DNA of 64,000 bases from NCBI RefSeq assembly GCF_024359545.1, contig NZ_JAKQZG010000003.1, positions 310,001 to 374,000 on the forward strand. Reading direction: 5' to 3'. The stretch's first letter is position 1, and each line of letters starts with the position of its first letter. Under the pieces are notes generated by a model. The model had not been told where the DNA came from. It saw only the letters and a list, made by a program, of their open reading frames with translations, and searched no databases. The position numbers and the translations under genes are program-made. The DNA comes from Jiella marina. Lineage in GTDB: Bacteria; Pseudomonadota; Alphaproteobacteria; Rhizobiales; Rhizobiaceae. This document shows, piece after piece, positions 25,250 through 32,315 of this stretch.

Positions 25250-25956
25250 AGACCGAACATCTCATTCATGGTCAGAACCCGGTGAACGGCTTTTACGTAG
25301 CGGGCCGCGAATTCGACCATGGCGTCTGGATTTAGCTTTCGGATGAAGAGCTTTTCTTCCGTCACGTGGTCGTAGATGCCAAGAAAGGCTTCGATGCCGT
25401 GGTGGTCCGCATATTGCGCCTGCACCACGACGGTGTCGCCCTGACGTGGCGGCCTATACGGGTGAACGAAACGCACCTCGCCTGGCATATGTGCCGGAAC
25501 CATAGAATTGCCAGCCACATAGAAAGCATAGGCGTCGGGCACCTGCATTAAGGCTGGAGGCCGACGGACGAATTCGACGATTCGGCTTTCCATCTCGAAC
25601 GCGCCTTCATGGTGGACAGCCATTGATGCTGCAACCGTGCCGTAAACCGGCATATTCGGCGGCATCGCGTTCCGCAATTCATCCATGTTGAAAGCGGCAA
25701 TCGGTTCGACGTCAGGTTTGGTGCTAGGCTTTGGGTGCGCCGTCCCAGGGGTGTCGCCCTCGGCAAGCCATGCAAGCGGAACGCCGAGCGCGGCCGCCAG
25801 CTTCGCAAGATTGTCGCTGCGAGGTGATTTTGATTTACCTGTGAGGATCTTGTGGACGAATTCCTGACTTAATCCGGCGTCGAGCGATGCCGCGCGAGCC
25901 GTCTTGCCGCTCGCCTCAAGTGCGATCTTCAGTCTGTCGGCAACGGTTTCGGCCAT
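25246..25956 (-). CDS. cI-like: Phage repressor, XRE HTH + S24 peptidase-like (CI/LexA type)
   Basis: 236 residues from MAETVADRLKIALEAS. The HTH lies at ~18-62 (ARAASLDAGLSQEFVHKILTG, then NLAKLAAALGVPLAWL). The C-terminal S24 domain has Ser151 in AGNSMVPAHMPGE and the partner Lys207 in KLFIRKLNP. The expected autocleavage position reads VYG rather than Ala-Gly; related alphaproteobacterial repressors often show this. It should bind the palindromes at 25960-26031 to maintain lysogeny, with RecA-linked inactivation possible. The long frame to 26190 crosses the operators and is rejected as the start. Confidence 0.9.
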   Translation of the reverse strand: MAETVADRLKIALEASGKTARAASLDAGLSQEFVHKILTGKSKSPRSDNLAKLAAALGVPLAWLAEGDTPGTAHPKPSTKPDVEPIAAFNMDELRNAMPPNMPVYGTVAASMAVHHEGAFEMESRIVEFVRRPPALMQVPDAYAFYVAGNSMVPAHMPGEVRFVHPYRPPRQGDTVVVQAQYADHHGIEAFLGIYDHVTEEKLFIRKLNPDAMVEFAARYVKAVHRVLTMNEMFGL

Positions 25957-25959
25957 AGT

Positions 25960-25975
25960 GTGGGATATATTCCAC
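25960..25975. promoter_or_regulatory. Immunity operator 1
   Basis: GTGGGATATATTCCAC, a 16-bp palindrome with one arm mismatch, three bases before the repressor start codon. Its position allows autoregulation of the repressor gene. Confidence 0.78.
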
Positions 25976-25992
25976 ATGGTGCCGAAAGTCTC

Positions 25993-26008
25993 TTGGAAAG
26001 ATTTCCAT
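25993..26008. promoter_or_regulatory. Immunity operator 2
   Basis: TTGGAAAGATTTCCAT, a weaker version of the same palindrome (GGAAA/TTTCC arms), centred 33 bp from operator 1. Confidence 0.65.
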
Positions 26009-26015
26009 TGACAGC

Positions 26016-26031
26016 GTGGAACAAATTCCAC
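26016..26031. promoter_or_regulatory. Immunity operator 3
   Basis: GTGGAACAAATTCCAC, close to the consensus GTGGAAT-N2-ATTCCAC, centred 23 bp from operator 2 and 14 bp before the Cro-position gene. An extra half-site (TTTCCAC) follows at 26034-26040. Confidence 0.78.
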
Positions 26032-26044
26032 ATTTTCCACAGTC

Positions 26045-26386
26045 ATGGATACTTCACTTTCCCTTTGCGACCAGCTCATGTGCGTCGCGGATGCCTTCTG
26101 CGAAGCCACCGGCCGCAAGCGCGGCGGTGTCTCGAAGGCGATCCTCAACCGCGGCGCTCGTCTGGATGAGATTGCCGCCGGCGCCGACATCGGCGTGCGC
26201 TCTTACGAGAGAGCTATTCTTTGGTTTTCAGAGCACTGGCCGGACGATCTGCCGTGGCCAGAGGGCGTGACGCGACCTGCTCCGAAGCTGAGTCAAGACG
26301 ACCCTCCCATCGCCAAGAATGCGGCAGAACGCCGCGCTGCGCATCGGCAATGTGAGCCCGGTTTTGCCGAGAGGAAACATCCATGA
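26045..26386 (+). CDS. Cro-position phage regulator (hypothetical)
   Basis: 113 residues divergent from the repressor across three operators, the place of cro in lambdoid phages. MDTSLSLCDQLMCVADAFCE and KRGGVSKAILNRGARLDEIAAGADIGVRSYERAILWFSEHWP resemble a short DNA-binding protein common in rhizobial phages, with an HTH-like VSKAILNRGARLDEI. The C terminus is charged and unstructured. Role as early regulator is inferred from position. Its stop overlaps the next start (ATGA). Confidence 0.65.
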   Translation: MDTSLSLCDQLMCVADAFCEATGRKRGGVSKAILNRGARLDEIAAGADIGVRSYERAILWFSEHWPDDLPWPEGVTRPAPKLSQDDPPIAKNAAERRAAHRQCEPGFAERKHP

Positions 26387-26880
26387 GACCACAGAAACCA
26401 CGGCGCGGCGCGCATGCCGCGCTGGCGTCGGCGTTTGCCGAAATCGGCGAACGTGCACGCGGCGAGGCGCAGCTTGGCATGGCCGAGGTGGCGGCATTCC
26501 TCTCGGTGTCCGAGGGGACGCTCTACAAGGCGCTCGATCCCGACCAGGCCGGGGAATTCTCCTATGTGCGGGCCCGGCAGGTCACGGAGCATTATGGCTG
26601 CGTCGCGCTCGCCGAAGATATGGCGCATGCCGCCGGCGGGGTCTTCACCCGGCTGCCCGAGCCGCAGGTCGGAGGCGAGGCCTGGCAGCGGACGATCCGC
26701 GAGATCCTGACCGACATGCAGGTGGTGATCGCCGATCTCTCGACGGCGCTCGAAAACGACAACGACGTCTCGGCGCAGGAAGTTGTCACCCTCAGGATGC
26801 GCGAACACATCGCGCGGGCGGTGACCGATCTCGTCGCACACGATCTGCACCTCAAGGCGATCGCGAGGGCGGGCTCATGA
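26383..26880 (+). CDS. CII-like phage regulatory protein
   Basis: 165 residues. The segment LGMAEVAAFLSVSEGTLYKALDPDQAG, followed by ARQVTEHYGCVALAEDMAHAAGGVF, has the layout of the phage CII (CP76-type) family: an HTH that skips DNA-binding specificity to a short recognition helix, then a second regulatory half. The end NDVSAQEVVTLRMREHIARAV is helical. Being second in the rightward operon after the Cro-position gene supports a CII-type switch function. Not certain from motifs alone. Confidence 0.6.
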   Translation: MRPQKPRRGAHAALASAFAEIGERARGEAQLGMAEVAAFLSVSEGTLYKALDPDQAGEFSYVRARQVTEHYGCVALAEDMAHAAGGVFTRLPEPQVGGEAWQRTIREILTDMQVVIADLSTALENDNDVSAQEVVTLRMREHIARAVTDLVAHDLHLKAIARAGS

Positions 26881-27794
26881 GCGGCGCGATACGCCGGGAG
26901 CCGGCATCCTTCCAGCAGGTGCCCTGGGATCGCGAGGAGCTGCAGAAAGCCGCCGCGCTCTGGGCCGAGGGGCATTCGGCGTCGGAGATCGGCCGGGAGC
27001 TGAAGCGGTCCCGCAATGCGGTGATCGGCAAGATCCATCGCAACCGGCATCTGTTCGCGCGGCGCGAGACTCTGCCCGATCAGGGTTTCGAGGACGCCTG
27101 GAACCGGCCCTGGTCGCAGGCCGAGAAGATGCGGGCGGCGGCAATGGCGCGGGCTGGGACGGCGCCGAGCGGCATCGGGGTTCGACTGGGGCGGACGGGC
27201 CTGGCGGTGACGGCGCTGATGAAGCGCGAGCCGGGTATGTTTCGGGAGGAGGTGGCTCAGGTCCCCGGAAGCCCTTCGCACCGGGCAGACGAGAATATTG
27301 CCGGCGCGGCATCACAAGGTCCCCAGCATCATCCGAAAACGACCCGTGGCGATGATGACTGTACGCTGGAAGGCAGGGCTGAGGTTCACGGGCAGGCAGC
27401 CGGTCGACCCCCTGAGAACCGGACAAAGGGGCGAGGCGCTAGTCTCGCCCCGGGAGTTTTAGCGGCAGCTGTTGGCGAGGCATCGACCCCCACCCGTCGG
27501 TCGGAGGCTTCGCTCCGCCCGTTGACCTCCCCACAAGGGGGAGGTGAGGCGGCCGATGCCGATCCGGGCGTTCCGCCCCTCGGCGAGGCGGCCTTTGCGC
27601 CACTGCCGGGCACGCGGCCGGTGCCGCATCTCGAGCGGACGGGTTGCACCTGGCCGGTCGATCCGCAGGGGCATTACGGGCCGCAACTGTTCTGCGACGC
27701 GCCGGTCTCGGCCGCACGGCGGGACAGCGCCAAGCCCTGCTGGTGCGCCACGCATGTTCGCTTCGAGCGGCTGCGGGCGGGGTATGCGGCATGA
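26877..27794 (+). CDS. gcrA-like: GcrA-like cell-cycle regulator (phage-encoded)
   Basis: 305 residues. N terminus: VPWDREELQKAAALWAEGHS and SEIGRELKRSRNAVIGKIHR (~16-55), the GcrA HTH, whose family pattern is W-x-L-W-x-G-x-S-A-x-x-I-A...S-R-N-A-V-I-G-K-x-H-R. C terminus: GCTWPVDPQGHYGPQLFCD and CWCATHVRFERL, the conserved GcrA cysteine-rich end. Chromosomal GcrA recruits RNA polymerase sigma70 to promoters carrying CcrM-methylated GANTC sites. This copy is longer than chromosomal GcrA because the linker contains a repeat-derived insert (27502-27545). It overlaps both neighbours (ATGA). Confidence 0.85.
   Translation: MSGAIRREPASFQQVPWDREELQKAAALWAEGHSASEIGRELKRSRNAVIGKIHRNRHLFARRETLPDQGFEDAWNRPWSQAEKMRAAAMARAGTAPSGIGVRLGRTGLAVTALMKREPGMFREEVAQVPGSPSHRADENIAGAASQGPQHHPKTTRGDDDCTLEGRAEVHGQAAGRPPENRTKGRGASLAPGVLAAAVGEASTPTRRSEASLRPLTSPQGGGEAADADPGVPPLGEAAFAPLPGTRPVPHLERTGCTWPVDPQGHYGPQLFCDAPVSAARRDSAKPCWCATHVRFERLRAGYAA
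27502..27545. repeat. Second palindromic repeat family, inside the gcrA-like linker
   Basis: Two adjacent inverted repeats: CGGAG/CTCCG around GCTTCG (27502-27517) and ACCTCCCC/GGGGAGGT around ACAAG (27525-27545). They are read in frame as SEASLRPLTSPQGGGE. This looks like a dispersed rhizobial intergenic element that has entered a coding linker. Confidence 0.72.
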
Positions 27795-29161
27795 GTGTTC
27801 ATCCGGATTATCAGGCGTTTCTTCAGGCGAAGATGCACGAGGGTACCGAGCAGGGGTTCGAGCCGCGTTTCATGCCGCCAGAGGCCTTCGACTTCCAGCA
27901 GGCGATGATCGACTACGCCGTGCGCGGTGGTCGGCGGGCCTTGTTCGAGGATTGCGGGCTGGGCAAGACGCTGCAGTATCTCGCATGGGCTCAGAACGTG
28001 GTGGAACACACCAACTGCCCGGTTCTGATTTTGACGCCGTTCGCCGTCGCGGCTCAGGTCGTGCGGGAGGCGGAGCGTTTCGGGATCGAGGTCAGGCGCT
28101 CGATAGACGGTTCCGTGCCCGCCAAGATCGTGATCACCAATTACGAGCGACTGTCGGCCTTCGACCCGAACGACTTCGCAGGAGTGGTCTGCGATGAAAG
28201 CTCGATCCTGAAAGGGTTCGACGGAGCGCGGCGGGGTGAAATCACCGATTTCATGCGCAAGGTCCCGTACCGGCTGCTCGCGACGGCGACGGCGGCGCCG
28301 AACGACTACATCGAGCTCGGCACCTCCTCCGAGGCCCTCGGTCACATGGGCCATATGGACATGTTGAACCGGTTCTTCCGCAACGACCAGAACAATAGCG
28401 CGACGCGCCGGATGTATGGCGAGGCGCCGAAATGGCGGTTCAAGGGGCATGGCGAACAGCCGTTCTGGCGGTGGGTATGTTCTTGGGCGCGGGCGCTGCG
28501 GCAGCCCTCCGATCTCGGCTTTGACAATGGCCGCTATGCGCTTCCCGCGCTGATCGAGCGCGAGCACTATGTCGATGTCGACACGCCCGCCAACGGCATG
28601 CTGTTTCACCTCCCCGCCGTCACGCTTCCCGAACAGCGCGAGGAAAAGAAACGCACGATCCGCGAGCGTTGCGAGCGGGCCGCGGCGCTCGCGGATCACA
28701 AGCGGCCGGTTCTGATCTGGTGCCAGTTCAACGAGGAGGCGCACCTTCTCGAGCAAATGATTCCGGATGCCGTCCAGGTCTCGGGATCGCAGAAGGACGA
28801 GGTCAAGGAAGAGCGCTTCATGGGCTTCGTAGATGGCGGTATCCGGGCGCTCGTCACCAAGCACAGGATCGGGGCGCTGGGCCTCAATTTCCAGCACTGC
28901 GCCCATGTGATCGAGTTTCCCTCGCACTCCTATGAGCAGCATTACCAAGGCGTTCGCCGGTGCTGGCGGTTCGGCCAGACGCGCGACGTGACGGTCGACA
29001 CGGTTCTGACCGAAGGCGAGCGCCGGATCATCGAAAACCGCAAGCGCAAGGCCGCTCAGGCGCGCGCGATGTTTGAAAACCTCGTGGCCGAAATGAACGA
29101 TGCGATGGTGGTCTCGGCCGCCCGCAGCTTCGCCACTCCCATGGAGCTTCCGGCATGGTGA
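27791..29161 (+). CDS. SNF2-family DNA helicase/translocase
   Basis: 456 residues from MSVHPDYQAF. SF2 motifs: FEDCGLGKT (Walker A, ~52-60), LILTPFAVAAQ (Ia), VVCDESS (Walker B as DESS, ~132-138), LLATATAAPND (motif III, TAT), and the Snf2-type motif VI HYQGVRRCWRFGQT. The C-terminal RecA lobe starts near RPVLIWCQFNEEAHLLEQ. An ATP-driven duplex translocase is expected. It overlaps the following methyltransferase gene by 7 bases, a pairing seen repeatedly in phages, so the two may act together in replication, recombination or DNA modification. Confidence 0.88.
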   Translation: MSVHPDYQAFLQAKMHEGTEQGFEPRFMPPEAFDFQQAMIDYAVRGGRRALFEDCGLGKTLQYLAWAQNVVEHTNCPVLILTPFAVAAQVVREAERFGIEVRRSIDGSVPAKIVITNYERLSAFDPNDFAGVVCDESSILKGFDGARRGEITDFMRKVPYRLLATATAAPNDYIELGTSSEALGHMGHMDMLNRFFRNDQNNSATRRMYGEAPKWRFKGHGEQPFWRWVCSWARALRQPSDLGFDNGRYALPALIEREHYVDVDTPANGMLFHLPAVTLPEQREEKKRTIRERCERAAALADHKRPVLIWCQFNEEAHLLEQMIPDAVQVSGSQKDEVKEERFMGFVDGGIRALVTKHRIGALGLNFQHCAHVIEFPSHSYEQHYQGVRRCWRFGQTRDVTVDTVLTEGERRIIENRKRKAAQARAMFENLVAEMNDAMVVSAARSFATPMELPAW

Positions 29162-30138
29162 ATGTGCTCGATCAGGTCGTGACCGACAGTTACGCGATCT
29201 ACAATGGCGACTGCATCGACGTCCTGTCAGGGCTGGCCGATGCTTCGGTGCATCTTTCGGTCTATTCGCCACCCTTCGGCGGGCTCTACAATTATTCGAG
29301 CGATGCCCGCGATCTGTCGAACTGCGTCGACTATGACCAGTTCTTCACCCATTACGAATATGTCGTGCGCGAGCTGGCGCGGGTGACGCTGCCCGGGCGG
29401 TGTTCGGCGGTGCACTGCATGGACGTACCGACCGGCAACAGCGGGTCCGACGCTTATATCGACTTTCCCGGCGACATCATCCGCCTGCACCAGCGCATGG
29501 GCTTTCACTTTGTGGCCCGGCACGGCATCTGGAAGGAGCCGCTGTGGGTGCGCAACCGGACCATGCAGAAGAACCTCGCGCACAAGACCGCTGTCGACGA
29601 CAGCGCGCAATGCGGCGTCGCCTCGGCCGACTACCTGATCATCTTTCGCAAGCGCGGCGAGAATCCGATCCCGGTTACGCATCCGACCGGGTTCCTCGAT
29701 TATGCCGGCGACGACGAGGCGATGCCGGCGGAGGTGCGGCGGTTTCGCGGCTTCGAGGGTGACCAGAAGCAGAACAAGTTCTCGCACTGGATCTGGCGGC
29801 AATACGCCTCCTCCTTCTGGTACGACATCCGCATGGGCCATGTCCTGCCCTACGAGGCGTCGAAGGACCCGGACGACGAAAAGCACGTTCACCCGCTGCA
29901 GCTCGACGTGATCGACCGCGCTATTCAGATGCGATCAAACCCGGGCGAAGTGGTGTTCACGCCGTTCATGGGTGTCGGCTCGGAGGTCTATTCGGCCGTT
30001 TGTGCCGGGCGGCGCGGGATTGGGGCGGAACTGAAGACGAGCTACTTCCGGCAGGCAGTGCGCAATCTTGCCGCCGCCAAGGCGGGGACGCGCATGACCT
30101 CGTCTCAAGAGGACCTCCTGAGCGAGGCCGCCGAATGA
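29155..30138 (+). CDS. Amino-type DNA methyltransferase (N6-A or N4-C, beta class)
   Basis: 327 residues. Catalytic motif IV is SPPF (~38-41, in VYSPPFGGLYNY) and the AdoMet motif I follows later as FMGVGSEVYSAVCAGRRGIGAEL, so motif IV precedes motif I (beta class). SPPF rather than DPPY is frequent among N4-cytosine enzymes, but N6-adenine is not excluded. It has no linked restriction endonuclease and is probably an orphan phage methylase that protects against host restriction or alters gene control. It is fused by overlap to the SNF2 gene. Confidence 0.87.
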   Translation: MVNVLDQVVTDSYAIYNGDCIDVLSGLADASVHLSVYSPPFGGLYNYSSDARDLSNCVDYDQFFTHYEYVVRELARVTLPGRCSAVHCMDVPTGNSGSDAYIDFPGDIIRLHQRMGFHFVARHGIWKEPLWVRNRTMQKNLAHKTAVDDSAQCGVASADYLIIFRKRGENPIPVTHPTGFLDYAGDDEAMPAEVRRFRGFEGDQKQNKFSHWIWRQYASSFWYDIRMGHVLPYEASKDPDDEKHVHPLQLDVIDRAIQMRSNPGEVVFTPFMGVGSEVYSAVCAGRRGIGAELKTSYFRQAVRNLAAAKAGTRMTSSQEDLLSEAAE

Positions 30139-30404
30139 CGAACGATCTCTATGATCCGGCGATCGTGCGGTTTGCGCGGGCGCGGCTGGTCGCGCGGGCG
30201 GACGGGCGGGTCAATCTCGAAAGCGCGCTCGTCGCGTTTGCCGAATTCTCCGCCTCCGGACTGCCGCGACGCGTCGTCAGCGATCAGCTGATCGCGATGG
30301 CGCGGCGGCTGGGCGGCGGTTTCGACGACGGGGTTCTGACGGGGCTCGCCTGGACGGAAAACCTGTTCGTGCTGGACAAGCGGTGCAAGGGGGTGGGGCG
30401 ATGA
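30135..30404 (+). CDS. Phage hypothetical protein
   Basis: 89 residues, MTNDLYDPAIVRFARARLVARADGR, with ASALVAFAEF-like and SDQLIAMARRLGGGFDDGVL-like segments typical of a small helical DNA-associated protein. Both ends overlap flanking methyltransferase genes by ATGA, so it may be an accessory to one of them. Family not recognised. Confidence 0.65.
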   Translation: MTNDLYDPAIVRFARARLVARADGRVNLESALVAFAEFSASGLPRRVVSDQLIAMARRLGGGFDDGVLTGLAWTENLFVLDKRCKGVGR

Positions 30405-32245
30405 CGGGCGGCATTCCGCTGATCGTCGATTCCTTCGCCGGCGGCGGGGGCGCCTCGACCGGGATCGAGATGGCGCTCGGCCGCTCGCCGGACATCGCCA
30501 TCAACCATTCGGCCGACGCGCTGGCGATGCATCAGGTCAACCATCCTGACACGTTGCACCTGTCGAAGAACATCTGGCAGGTCGATCCGCTGGAGGTCGT
30601 CGGCCACAGGCCGGTCGGGCTCGCCTGGTTCTCGCCGGACTGCAAGCACTTCTCGAAGGCCAAGGGCGGGCGGCCGGTCAAGCGCAACATCCGCGATCTC
30701 GCCTGGGTCGTCGTGCTCTGGGCGAAGCGGGTCCGGCCCGCCGTGATCATCCTCGAGAACGTCGAGGAGTTCCAGAGCTGGGGGCCGCTGGTCGAGACGA
30801 AGCCGGGCGTCTTCGTGCCGTGTCCGGACCGGCGCGGCCAGACCTTCCGGCAGTGGGTCAGGGAACTGAAGCGGCTCGGCTACAGGGTCGAGTTCCGAGA
30901 GCTTCGGGCCTGCGACTACGGCGCGCCGACGATCCGCAAGCGGTTCTTCATGATCGCCCGGCGCGACGGCAAGCCGATCGTCTGGCCGGCGCCGACCCAC
31001 GGGCGACCGGACGATCCCGAGGTGATCGCGGGTCGCAAGGCGCCGTGGCGCACTGCGGCCGAGATCATCGACTGGTCGCTGCCATGCCCGTCCATCTTCG
31101 ACACGGCGGAGGAGATCAGGGCAAAGCACGGCGTCCGGGCGATCCGGCCGCTGGCGGACGCGACGATGCGGCGGATCGCGCGGGGCATGGTGCGCTACGT
31201 GCTGGAGGCGAAGCGGCCGTTTCTGGTGCCGGTGGCGCATGCCGGCGACAGCCGAGTCCACTCGATCGACGAGCCGATCCGGACGCAGACGGCGCACGGC
31301 CGCAGCGACCATGCCGTCGTGGCGCCGTCGATCATCAACGTCGCGAACTCGAAGACGACGGGCCGGGCGCCGAATGCGTGGAGTTCGGACGAGCCCCTCC
31401 GGACGATCACGAGCGCATCCGGTCACGCCGTTGCCGCCGCTCATCTGACGAAGTTCCAGACCGGATCGACCGGTGCACCGCTCGACGAGCCGGCGCCGAC
31501 AATCACGGCCAACAGTCACATCAAGCGGCCTGGCGGAGCGGCGCCGGTCGGGCTGGTCGCCGCGACGATGTTGCAGACGGGTTACGGCGAGCGGGACGGC
31601 CAGGCGCCGCGCGCGCTCGACATCGGCCAGCCGATCGGAACGCAGGTGGCCGGTGGCGCCAAGCACGGCGTCGTCGCAGCCTTCCTCGCGCAGCACAACA
31701 ACGACTCGCGGCGGATCGGCGGCGTCAATCCGGGCCGTGCCGCGAGTGAACCGGTGGCGACGCTGACGGCATCGGGCGCGCAGCAGCAGGTGGTGGCGGC
31801 ACACCTCTCACGGCAATTCGGTGAAGGAACCGGTCGGGATCTCCACAGGCCTACACCAACCGACACCGCTGTGGTCAACAAGGCGGCGCTGATCTCGGCC
31901 TTCCTGACGAAGTACTACGGCACCGGCGACGGCGCCGCCGTCGACGTGCCGCTGCACACTGACACGACGAAGGACCGGATGGGCCTCGTCACCCTCGACA
32001 CTGACGGCCAGACCTTCGCGATCGCCGACATCGGCATGCGGATGCTGACACCGCGCGAGCGGTTCCGCGCGCAGGGCTTTCCGGACGACTACGTGATTGA
32101 CCGGCGGCCCGACGGCTCGCCGATCTCGGCGACGGTGCAGGGCTCGTGCTGCGGCAACTCGGTCTGTCCGCCGCTGGCGGCCGCGCTGGTCGCGGCGAAC
32201 TGTGCCGATCTGGCCGTTCAGTCGGTGATGGAGGCGGCGGAATGA
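30401..32245 (+). CDS. C5-cytosine DNA methyltransferase with repeated target-recognition region
   Basis: 614 residues. Motif I SFAGGGGASTG (~11-21), motif IV SPDCKHFS with the catalytic Cys at ~81, motif VI LENVEEF (~118-124), motif VIII-like YGAPTIRKRFFMIA, and motif X GNSVCPPLAAAL at the end: all steps for AdoMet-dependent C5 methylation are present. The variable region between VIII and IX is unusually long and contains about six diverged units of the form EP-(I/L)-xTITA-x-GHAVVAAHL (e.g. DEPIRTQTAHGRSDHAVVA, DEPLRTITSASGHAVAAAHL). No cognate nuclease is adjacent. Confidence 0.93.
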   Translation: MTGGIPLIVDSFAGGGGASTGIEMALGRSPDIAINHSADALAMHQVNHPDTLHLSKNIWQVDPLEVVGHRPVGLAWFSPDCKHFSKAKGGRPVKRNIRDLAWVVVLWAKRVRPAVIILENVEEFQSWGPLVETKPGVFVPCPDRRGQTFRQWVRELKRLGYRVEFRELRACDYGAPTIRKRFFMIARRDGKPIVWPAPTHGRPDDPEVIAGRKAPWRTAAEIIDWSLPCPSIFDTAEEIRAKHGVRAIRPLADATMRRIARGMVRYVLEAKRPFLVPVAHAGDSRVHSIDEPIRTQTAHGRSDHAVVAPSIINVANSKTTGRAPNAWSSDEPLRTITSASGHAVAAAHLTKFQTGSTGAPLDEPAPTITANSHIKRPGGAAPVGLVAATMLQTGYGERDGQAPRALDIGQPIGTQVAGGAKHGVVAAFLAQHNNDSRRIGGVNPGRAASEPVATLTASGAQQQVVAAHLSRQFGEGTGRDLHRPTPTDTAVVNKAALISAFLTKYYGTGDGAAVDVPLHTDTTKDRMGLVTLDTDGQTFAIADIGMRMLTPRERFRAQGFPDDYVIDRRPDGSPISATVQGSCCGNSVCPPLAAALVAANCADLAVQSVMEAAE

Positions 32246-32315
32246 GGCTGCCGAAAAGCTGTTGGCGAAAGCCTGCAAACCCTGTGGACAATGAGTGGAC
32301 AAGCGGAGGCGCGGA
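32246..32315. other. Short gap before the initiator gene with a DnaA-box-like site
   Basis: Contains CTGTGGACAA (about 32283-32292), one mismatch from the DnaA box complement TGTGGATAA, and a second AGTGGACAAG. It directly precedes the iteron-carrying gene, so a link to replication is possible. Confidence 0.35.

Noticed and set aside
27674-29272. 532-codon minus-strand ORF opposite the SNF2 gene
   Set aside because: Shadow of the helicase, whose motifs and ATGA overlaps establish the plus strand.
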